A stretch of DNA of 64,000 nucleotides from Trichostrongylus colubriformis (Eukaryota > Nematoda > Chromadorea > Rhabditida > Trichostrongylidae): the NCBI GenBank assembly GCA_963978905.1, contig OZ022259.1, positions 19,566,068-19,630,067 on the forward strand. The letters run 5' to 3'. This document shows, in pieces, positions 26,201-38,200 of the stretch (within the stretch, counting starts at the first letter, position 1; each line of letters begins with the position of its first letter). The notes beneath the pieces were generated by a model. It did no database searches. It saw nothing but the letters and a program-made list of their open reading frames with translations, and had not been told where the DNA came from. The position numbers and the translations under genes are program-made.

Positions 26201-29200
26201 GATGACATACCGTATTCTAAAATGAACCACACAATACATACATATTCGATGTAGCCGAGAACCGGATGCGGTTCCATGTCGCTAACTACGCCTAAAATGA
26301 GTATTTTCAAAGAAAATATTGCTCTCTGACTACTGCAGTGATTACAGTTCGCTACCATGGCATATTTGTGAATCAAAACGTGAATTTCGCCAAGGATAGA
26401 CCGCTCACATTTTCTTGAGAGAACTGAAAACTAAAGAGCACAGGGGAAGCCAACGCGGTGTCACACCGCATGAAGAATCCTAAGAAGCCTGTCACGCCGC
26501 ATGAAGAAAATACCACGGGCGTCGCTTTTTGAGACCTAGCACATCGCACTGACATCCTTGCTTCAGAGCTAATAATGAGTCCGAGTCATATTCCCGAAAC
26601 GTCTCACACCTATAAGGCCGCGTTCATACTTTGTGGTGCCGGCGGCAGGGCGTGGCTGCGTGCTTGTGCTCCGCCTGCGCCACCCTATCTCGTTGCCTGC
26701 GCCACCTCCGCACCTCCCCGTCCCACTTTGCCTCACTGCCTGTAAACACGGCCGCGCCCTCCTGCGCAATGTACGAACACGGCCTAATAAGGCAATGTAT
26801 TGAGAGGTTGACGACCGCGCCAATTGCACTTGTCTGGCGCAAGGGACCGCGCGCTTTTTTTCGCACGCTCATACGCGTGAGGCGGCATTTGTTATACGAA
26901 GATGTCTCTAAAATCTCTTATCTGCAATCTTTCTTTTCAAAATTATGTACTGATCTATTATTTCGATATATAGGCTGTGATTGTTAATGTGTTTGTTTAT
27001 GTTTATTTTTCGCTTCTAAAGAAAAACGTAGAACAACCATTCAAGAAACAGAAAACCAACAGATTAGATTAAGTATATAAACACTCTTTGGAATCGAAAC
27101 AATCTAGGTAAACAATAACACAACTAAAATGCACGCATTAAACAACAATACAACAAAGTCACGATTTCCACTTCAAGGTTATATGGACTAGTCACCCTCA
27201 GGAAATCAGAAAATAGCATAATCAGATAGCACTTTGGCTATGCGACGTTTGAACTGTTTCAACGTGCCAAGGGAATCTATCTTCTCAGTTACTTTGTTGT
27301 ATAAACTAGTCGCTCTGAAGGTGAAACTCTTGGCCCTTATATTAGTACTAGACCTAGTGGAAAATCTTGACCTCTCCGCCCCTGGTACGAGAATGTACCA
27401 ATTTATATAATCCAAGAGAACCAAAGTCATTAACCTGATACAGGAGTTCATAGACCATACACACATCAAAGAGTTTCCCCTTTGAATCTAGGGTTGCTAG
27501 TCTTACAGCGAAAAAGTATTTTTAGCGTGAAGTCATTCCATACCTTTTCCAAAGCGATAATATCCGATTGCGATAAAATTTGACAACATACGGCTCTTGC
27601 AAACTGCTTTACCCCTGACTGGAAGTTTTTGGAGTTACAGCAGCTCTTTAGTATAATACTACCAAAGCAAATGATTACAAACTCATGTCTCCTTTTTTAA
27701 TTTTATAACAGCGCAATGCTAGCCTTACTTTTGCGTCGTCTGTTTTCAGTCTAAGCTCAAAAATACGATCCGTACCGATTGATCACTCATGTATTCAAAA
27801 ACAACACAACAACTCAAATATGTTTGCTCAGACTAAGCCTTTAATAGCAAAGTATATGTACGAAGGATACATAATTTAGAAAAATTAGATCACGAGTTTA
27901 AAGGCACACAACGCGGTAATCAGATCAGTGGTTTGGTTTTTTGGGGCAAGTAGGTCCTTGGATAACTGCGACGGCACCTTTGTTGCGTCTGCACGGCGCA
28001 CACTCACGGTGTTGTGCCTGCTTGAACACAACCGAGCCACGCCCATCCGACCAAAACACACCTGGCCTTAGACGAACAAGTTTCCAACGTGGCACTCACA
28101 TGGATAAGGAAATTTGCGATAGGAGATAATTCGATGAAGCAGCCATTTGGATGATGAAATCAGCTTCCACATAGGAAATTGTTCGCATATGGCCTGGTGT
28201 GACTAGTTCGGGTGGGCGTGGCTCGATTGTGTCATGCAGGCACAACACCGTGAGGATGTGCCGTGCAACCGCAACAAATATGCAGTTTGAGCAGTTATCC
28301 AAGGAAGTACTTGCCTCAAGAATGTAAACCACTAATCTGATTATCGCGTGGTTTGCTTCTGGACCCCATGTGGCCAACAAGGCATGACACGACATCGTGT
28401 CACACGGTCGTCAACGAGTTAACCCATTCGTGACCATGACAGTCACTGGCGACTGACACCAAGTCGGCCTGTTCGAACATGACAGTTACCGGTGACTGTC
28501 AGACGTTTCATGGACCTCCTGCTAACACCTTTTGACATTCAGGAAAGTTTTTCGGGTCAGACAACTGTCTGCACCCCCTGCTCTTATGCAAGCCATGGGC
28601 CGGAGAAAGGAGGCCCGTACCCTTATAAAGACCCCCAAAACCGTCGGCTGGGCAAAAAAAAAATAGTTTGCACTGAAACTTTGCCTAGGGGGTTATTTGG
28701 GGTGCTAATCACGAATATGACATCCGTTTTTAGCATTGGCGCCAGCTTGGTGCAGTTGCACCAAGCTAGTGCAAAAACTCATTTTGCCAAAATCGCTGAA
28801 ACTAAGTCCAGAGGGGTTATTTGAGGTGCTCACAAAGAATATGACATTCGTTTGAGGTGCTAGCGTCATTTAGTTCTACTAAAGTGCCAATATAGCAGAG
28901 GCACACACTGTTCGCGCAAATTTTGCCCAAAAATTAATAAATAAATAATTGTTAGCAAAGAAACCATGTTTAGAAAGATTTTAGGGGGGAAAGGAAGCAA
29001 AGAAATTGTTTACCCTCCGTTTCGCACCGGCCTTTAGACGGAGGTTAAACCTAGAGATAACTTCCCTCTGTGCTCATCAGTAAGGGAAAGGAGGTAGGCA
29101 TGTTTTATGTAATATTTAAGTTAATCTGAGCAAGGAAAGAATTAGGTACAATAATTAAAATGAATCAAGTACTAAGTCTTTCATTTTATGTATAAATGTT

Positions 29201-32200
29201 GTAAAACTTTGAATACTTCAATTAGGTAGCTTATGTAATTTTTTGGAAAAGGAACTGACTCACCATAATGAAACATGGTGAAAGTTGTTTTGACCGTGGA
29301 CGTTATCATACGTTATCCACCAATGTTAGAATTAGTATTATCATTCGACTCCAAGTCATTTTCGACTGCAGGTGGGTTGTTAACGTTTTTTCTAAACGTT
29401 TTTTTTTGCTTTCAACCACCTATTGCATGTTCCAAGTCCACGTAAATCGTTCTCTTAACATCACAAGCACATACTCAGTCATTTATAGGAACGGTGTGGG
29501 AAATGGACCCGGTGGATGCCGTTGCGACTACTGTAAGTTCACAAAAACACAAACATCACACTAATTTTTGTATTGAGAAATAATAGTGATGCTATAGGTG
29601 GGCAATGCTGAAGATGTTATGAAGGACCGACAAAAGGTGGTGAGTGCATTAATGGTAGTACTGTCTAAATAACTTAAATGACAAAAATTTTGAAAGCGTT
29701 ACCAATTAATAAGGTAGAAGAATAAAACCAGTCAGATAAGGGAGTCATAAAACAGTTATGAAGTTCTTTAGGATTAATCAACTTGAACTTGTACCTTATG
29801 AAATCATTTAGATACAGGCATCTAGTAAGACAGGTTAAAAAGGTCTCTAATTTATTTCCAGAATCTTGTAATTGTCTATACTTGTGTTGAAGTCTTTCAA
29901 TAAAATCTTTTCGATAGGTACAGGTTCGTGCTACTCTTAGTATTTCTGTCTGTGTATATGGTATTGTGTTTGATTTTAGAGGAAATGTTAGTGGATATAT
30001 TAGATTTTTCAAAATTAGTGGGGAATTCAAAATTGTCCGTTTTGTTATACATTTTGGTATTTATTCTATTGTCTTTGATTAAAATTTCTAGGTCGAAACA
30101 ATTACATTTATAATCGTTTTCGTGTGTAGTTTCTAATCTTAGTATGTTATCGTATATCATGTTGAGTTTGTTAAGAGTAGTGGTGGAATCTTTGTTATGT
30201 AGAACTAAGATATCATTCATGTACCTAAAAGGTTTGAAGTTAGAATTGGTGCTTTTGATTTGCATTAGAGAGTAAACGTATTCATAATAGGACAAGGTCA
30301 GATCTGCCAGTAGGGGACTAACATTGCTTCCTTGTGGTACTCCAATTTTTGAATGAAAATGTATTCTGAAAATTTACAGAAACTATTGTTAAGTAAGTAG
30401 TCTATAAAGCAAAGAATGTCTGTTATAGTATAATAGCGATAATTTTCGTAACAATTATTATCAGTGTAAAAAGTTCTGTGAATGTTAGTGGCTATGTATC
30501 TTTTGTTACTATTTTTATAGCAAATTTTGAGTATTTCTCTTATACTAGACATTATTTTATTATGTGGCAGGTTAGTGAACATGTTTGTGAAGTCTGCTGA
30601 GAATAGTTTAATATTATCCGTTCTAATATTGTGCAATTCTACTGCTATGTTAATGTTATTTATTGCCCAAAATCCGATGAAATTAATATTTCTGCTCTTG
30701 ATAGTATCATTATAGTTGATAAAATGTGCTTTGATGAAAGTGAGTATACGTGTTAATTCCAAGCCTTGAAAAGGAAGGGGATCCTCATTTTCTACTATAA
30801 GGCTTAGGCGAAAATATACGCTTGAGTGTGCAAATTTATGATTATAATATAGTATTATATCAGGTGAAATACGACAGCAGGACGATGGCGCCCCCGCCTC
30901 CCGGTTACATTAGCAGCACTACAGCATGAATTAACAAAGCTGGCGTCATCTTGAGCCAAACGGCGTCCGCATCACAAATGAAAGTTATATTTGTGATCTG
31001 CACCCCAAACAACCCCCATAGGCAGAGTTTCAGAGCAAATTATTTTTTTTTTAACCATTTCGTGGTGTTTGGGGGAGTGATAGTTGAATAGCGCCAGAAA
31101 AAGTAATTAGAAAATGCTTCATCGAAAGCAACAAATGATCAGAACAAACGTATGTGATGACTATTCTATCGGCACTTTCCAATTACCGAAAGCGTAGGGT
31201 GCTAATGTAGTTGGAGGGGCACCGGATCACTTTCCACTTACCGTTCCAATTCTATCATCACCAGTTCATATACTCAAGCATATATCTTTACCTAAGCCTT
31301 ACTTAAGGGTTGTAAGGGAGGTTTAGTCTAAAACCTAGGCCAAAATATTGCCGGATAGCGAGCGCAGTGGAGTGACTCCTCTCCAACATTAGCACGCAGT
31401 GGACCTTGAGCACACTGAAAAGGCACCCCCTAACTATATTTCGAAAAAAAACAAGAAAACCATGAAATACAAAGAAAATAAAAAATGGCCCGTGGGACCA
31501 TGACAGTCACATGTGGTGGTCAGCAAGGCCCCGACAGCAATCGATCCGGTTTGAATGCGCCATTTTTCAAAAACCGGTGCGGTCGCGAATGGGCTAAAGT
31601 GGTCCTTTTTGGTCCCACTAGCTGAAAGTGGCTACCCACTCCCAACAAATACATTTTTCGAAGTGTATTCTATTAAATGGAGTACACAAAAACATTGTCA
31701 GAGAAAGCGGAAGCTATACCTTCAGTGGTATTCTTCTGTACAGAAACCTGAAGCTCGGGAAGTGAGCCTAGAACGAGTCCAGAAATCGATATCAGCACGA
31801 ACAAAACGGAAAACGTCGCGAACACTTGAGCATAGCCGGAACTGGAAATTGGGAAGTTTGATCTCTTCTTCATGTAACATTATTACACGCTTATCTTGTG
31901 AATACTCCAAGGGAGTTCTTATTATCGACTTATTCGAATGGCATTGTATGTATTACAGAAGAACTGAGAACACAGACGCGTTACACTGCATTTTCCATAG
32001 TTGTCTAAAAACCAGGGTCAAGCCTTCGTCGAGGAAGCCTCGACAGGGAATCTAATCGTTGAAGTAGTCACAAATTTTTCAATATACAGTAGCGCTCAAA
32101 AGTCTTCGGCCAAACACTTTTTGTCATAAATTTTTTTTCCACTTGACAAAATGTTACAAAATTTTAATATGTGGTGCCTGAACCTATTGTCAACATTTCC

Positions 32201-35200
32201 CTCTACTTGAAACCCGCTTGACTCTTTTCATGACTTTTTACTGGAATTTACTACAAAACCACCGGAGGAAAGGAAAAGGCTTATGTTAGTCAAGAAAAGC
32301 AGCTTCCCTTTACAAAAATAAAATTAGCAAGCCTTAGAAAACATCAGTATTCTGTAGAGAAACCACGACTTTTGATAACAGCGGCACAGCGGAACGGCAT
32401 AGACATGGCACCCCAAAAACAAAAAATTGCATTTAACCAAGTAACGTACACCGTTGAGCGCCAAAATGGTATATTTAGTATGCAGTGTCTCCAAGTACAA
32501 CATACTCCAATTTCTCTTAGATCGGTGCAGTTGCAAAAAGTTACAAGTGAAAAACCCACGTGATAAACCATTTGGCCGAAGACTTTTGAGCGCAACTGTA
32601 AGTGCTAAAGACAATATTGAATAGAAGAGAGCGCATGGACAGCGCAAAAGATAAGCAGAGTCAAAGGACACGGTGTTCCCTTGGTTCTCTCGTAATTGTG
32701 GACTGTGAACGTGTCAGGGCTGTGCAACTTAATGCGCATAACTTATGCTGTGGTGCGAGGTCGACATTCGATGTCTCGTTCATGGTCCACAATTTCAAGA
32801 CGACCACGGGAACAGTGTACCCTCTAACTTGATGGATCGTCGATGGAAACTTCACGCGTGGCGGGTTCCACTACGAAGCTTGCCAACAGCAATAGCCCTT
32901 CATCGATCCGTTGGCATCGAAACTGCAAACAGAGGGACCTCCCACTTCACCGATCAACCGTGGGAAGCGGTATCTCTTCAGGGGTACCGGCGTGGATGAA
33001 TACTCAGAAAACCATGGGATGAATACGAAAAACTAGCTGGTATGGACTTCTTTCATATATAATACTACGGTTGCAAGTACGTGGTCGGTGCTAGCGAGCT
33101 ACTATGCGCACCAAAGCGTTTGCATTCACTGAGAATGTGAATAATATCCTCATTCATGGCACATTCCGCAGCGAGGCAAACCTGCCTCTTCTTGTTTTCT
33201 GAGTGCAAAAGATGCGTACTGGAGACGTGACAGACACAATGGATCATTTTCTCCAGAGAATCATAATGAGATCATTGCCACTTTGACAAATAATATCCCC
33301 GACTGTCTTCCCTAAAAAAACATTTCACATTCCGAAGATATATTAGGTTGGCTGATAAGTTCCTGGACACTTCAAAACAGTTTGATCCACAATGCGTCGA
33401 TCGAAAGCTCAACTTTTCATGTTCGGTCCTCTTGAACAGTGTTCTCGAATGTTCCACCACATAGGTATATAAGGGCCGGAGCTTGTCTAGAAGATCATTT
33501 CTGTTCAAAATGGAAAAGGTAGCTCGTCGGATTCTCTACTTGTACGAGTTCCGCCGTGGAAGTTCTACGAGGAAGGCGGCCGAAAACATCAACGCTGCGT
33601 TCGGGCCACAAACTACTTCCAAGTCCACCGTTTATGTTTGGTTCGAACGCTTTCGTTCTGGAGATACGAGCCTGGTCCACCAACAATACACTGGACGCCT
33701 GTTGAATTCGACGACTAGCGCCTCGTGCAAGCAGTTCAGGAGAACCCAACGGCCAGCACAAGACAGTTGTCTCAGATGCTTGGATGGACACACCAGACAG
33801 TTGAACTGCATCTCTCTCGCTTGGGATATAGGAAAGTTCTGTCCACATGGCCACCCCACGTGCTGTCTAACAGCAACAAACAGGCAAGGTTGTCCATTGC
33901 GGAATCCCTTCTCAGCCGCCCACGCAGGAAAGAATTACTAAGTAATATTCCAAATTCCCCAGACCCTGATTACCATTTACTCTCCCCTCTCAAAAGATAT
34001 CTGAAGGACAAGCAGTTTAAAGAAGAGGAGGACCTCAAAATCGCGACCAACGAGTTTATAGAGTCGCACACTGCACAGTTCTGGATGAATGAAATTGAAA
34101 GGTTGCCAGAGCGATGGCAGAAGGTTATTGATAATAATGGTGGATATATTGTTGATTGATTATAAGTTGTTCCAAAATAAAGTAATAGAATAAAAAATGT
34201 CTCGAAGTGTCCAGGAATTTATCAGCCAACCTAATAGTACAGTTTGAAGTATCACTCAGAAAGCGGCGACCTCGCAGACCCCGCACAACTAATTTGCACT
34301 CATAAGTTCAAGTTTGAAAGAAGGCACGACCATTGCTTAAACACTTAAAATTTTTCAAAATTTTCCTCGACTGGTTTTCCTACAGAGGACTACGCAAGCA
34401 CTGAGGAAAGCAGGGGTCAATAAATTGGTCTGGGAAAATTATTAAGAAAATGGTTGATAGTATTAGGTTGTTTCGGAAAGTTTTCGGACTAAATGCATGC
34501 TAGGGTTTGAAACAACCTATCTTAGTCACCCGATGTTGTGAGCGGACCTAACTTGAGGAATTTGTGTTTCATATCCGGTGTACCTGTCAGCAGCATGTGC
34601 GACATATCGTCTCCTGTTCCCAGTAGTGCCTTCACAATGGATGACAAGAAGATGCTCTACCGACCAGTTCTGCTTCTACAATACGGCTCCGGCCGATCCG
34701 CGAACGAGGCCCATCGCTTTCCCAGGAAACGATGAAGGGGCAAGCCCCCTGTTGCTCGACGTGCTTCTACTGGTACCACGAGGTCGACAACGGTGACAAT
34801 ACGCTCAAGAAATCTCGACCACAAAGATAGAACAAACGGCTCGTGCTCGCTACCTGTGGGGCTCCACCTAACCTTTTTGGACGCCAACTTCAGACGTTAC
34901 GAATGCTCCAAAATCCACGGTACACGATGTCAAAAGTTGCTAACTACACAATGTTCTCCTACGTCAGTCCGAAAACTTTCCGGACAACCTAATACTCCGA
35001 AAGATTGAGATCAAAAAGCTACAGATATTCAACAATGTTCAAATTTACTACTGGGAAGATACCGCGCCTCATCGTAATCGCCGCGCCGCCATCGCGACAG
35101 CGCATTACATGGTCCCCATCTAGCGTCTGACTTGTCTACCCCTGTTTTTTGATTCATTATCTCTACCGCATAACTTGCTTCACTTTTGAGCCTTCTCCTT

Positions 35201-38200
35201 TGTTACCAGAGGACGAGCACAATAACAATGATCAGCGACGCTTTCGTTTCGGAATATAAGTATTGAGTTTCAATCGACAAGTCACGAGATCGTTTCCAGC
35301 GACACCCATTCCCAGACTTCCTGGAAGGTCTCCTCCAACCGTGGAACATTTACTGCGAGAGTAAACCTCGTAAACGAGGAACCCTAGATGTTCCCGATTG
35401 GATTTTCTGGCAACTCGACTGCCCACTCAAAAGGCTGATCCACGCTCCCAACCACGCCTTTGTGGAGGCGTACACATGGACAACAGTATTAAATTGTTGA
35501 AATTAACAACGCACCGATAAAAATCGCACCGAGAACAGGCACCGGTAGGCGAAGGTGGAAACTGAGGACTGTGAATACATTTCCTCTGAGAACAAACTTT
35601 TTACTTCAAAAGAGGTGATGTGTGGAAAAACTCGCATTGAAAAAGTGCAGCGTGGGTCCGGCAGCCGGACGAGTTGTCGGCGGAAGCGGGACAACGTTCG
35701 CCCGCGGCTGATTTACTCTCTCCGCCCATCTGCATTCTACCCCGCTAGTGACGCAGAGGGGTGCAAGAAAGAAGAAAGGTTTTTGTTTCTTATTTCACGA
35801 GTTTTTTGCCGTTTTGTCACGTTCTTTCCCTACTGTTACATAGCTGAGTACCCCTACTTCCATATTCCACAGTCTGCCAGATTTACCCCTTCTGGTAACT
35901 TTATCTTTTTGAAGTTTACAACGCACGGATAAAAGTCGCTGTTTATAAATGATAACCAGTCATTTCAAAGAGCGTCTTGGTGAGCAGTGGAGCCCATGCG
36001 ATGTGTGATGTTCGCTTACCGGCCCTTACCGAAGCGAGAGGACGGCCCAAACAATAGCACTACCACCAGCAAAGCAGCGCTTTGAAAGTAGCGTGGCTCC
36101 TCCAGATCCTTTTAATAAGTTGACAAGCCACCAGACTGATCGAATTTGGACTTTCTCATCGGAAAAGGCCAGTTGCAACGCTATTACGACGTGAAATTTA
36201 TTACGTCAATAAAGTGATCTTGCGAAATACTCCATCCCATTGATGCGTCCGGCTCAAATGTTCATTGGCAAGAAGGACTCGGGCTTTTTTGCGCGCGTTA
36301 GCGAGTAATGGCGTGGAGGAAAACCGCCTTTGCTCTATGTGAAAGGAGACTTTCAGCAAACGATGCGCACCACTTTTCGACCTACTAGGTACCAGTTCCC
36401 TGCACAGCGGTCGCACACGTTTTGTGGAATGGAATGCAGCGTTTACAAATCGACGTTCCTGTTCGTCAGAAAATTGCCGCGGTCTTCCACTTCTCTTTTT
36501 CGTGTCGCACAGGCCCATTCTGTGGCAATAATCACAATCATCGATCAAGTTGAGCGATCGGCTTATCTTCTCAGATTTAGCGATTGCCGAGTTCCAAAAC
36601 CTTGCGATCCCTTATTTATCTCCTTTCGTGCTCCGATAAGCGTGCTCTGCGTGGCACGGCACCATAGAACGACCCTCAGGAAAAAATCATTAACATATCA
36701 ACTCTATAACACACACCTACATGGAAACAAGGCAGAAAAGGCAGACTGAGTGAATCTATGCTTTTGGGACACCGTGATTTTTGAAAAGAAGTGAACATTT
36801 TGCGATTCTTTGTTTTCAGTTTCACTGGTGCGTTTCATCTTGCAGCCACCACTGGTATCACTGGTAAAAATTTGGGAGGAAATGGTCAGTTTGCTCTAGA
36901 GATGTAGATGAAAGACGATGTGAATCTATACTTTTGGGACACACTGTAGCTCATGGTACCTCCCCAACCCTGTAAGGTCAGTAAAATCCACGAGGATTTG
37001 ACTCATTCTTCCCCCATGTTGTTGTGTTGTATTTGTACACCACGGGCCACCGGCAAAGTGGTACAATAAATCCCTCTAAGTCTCGTCCACGCGGGTATCA
37101 CAGGCGGAGCCACGAGGACTGTGGGGAAATCGCCGTCCGTCGCGTAATCAACAACAGTGCGGGAAGTAAATCAATCTTGGGCGCAGATCCTTCGGGCTGC
37201 ATTCCTTTCCGCCGCGACTGTTCAAATGCTGCTCGGCGGGAATTCAAATGAGTTGCTATTGTTTCAGATTTTCGTTTTCTGCATTAGGACAATGGATTTT
37301 ATGGATTTTTTTCTAACTCTTTTGGTGTTTCCGTTCATGTGCAGGAGTTTCGATGTGAAGTGTAGTAATTATTAGATGAACCAAAAGCACGGAATTTCCG
37401 CATGCATGATTTTTTTAACTATCATCAGTCATCAACCGCGGCAACATACCTCGTGGGCTCTTCAATTACATTCCAAACTTTTCTTCGTAATTCGCCGAAA
37501 CTCAGATGTTTGAATTGGCTTCCTGGCTCCTCGGATGAGGATGAAGAGATCGAATCGAGATCGTTCTAAACAAAAAAAAACTGGCCTCTCGTCTCATGGT
37601 TAAATGTTAAAAGAAGGCGAGTGAAGTACAATACATGGTCTACCGAGTTCGACGAATACCAATTATGGCTTAAGAATCGATTCTCTGTCCTGATTTATGA
37701 GGTCCCACTCCAATCAATGAATTTTCGTTCCCTCATGTAGTTACATAAAACTATGCCTCGAACAGTGCACACGAGTGAATACATCGCCATGACACACGTT
37801 ACCTGATGTATGTCACGGCGATGTATTTTCGATGTGTATGGCAGTGCTAGACACTGCAAACTATCCCACGGTTAGTTTTGTGGCTGTAGAAAGATCACCT
37901 TATCTTCTGCAGAGCAACAGGGAGCAAGATAGTTGTCCGGAATGATACCCCAGTAGTCTAACTCGTCCAATATATCAATCGGACACAAATGTAAAGGCTG
38001 ATGTATTTGTCCTAAATAAAAAATGATCAATACAATGGGTTTCTACATAGCAGATAATCGAAAAACGTATAAGCAGTACCGGTCAAATAGAACTGGTACA
38101 CAATGTGGAATAAAGAAGGCGGTCGTTCAAAATAATACTCATTAGTGGAGGAGAAATACGCATCAGCAAGACTGAGTCGTTCGTGAGTATTGTTCATATC

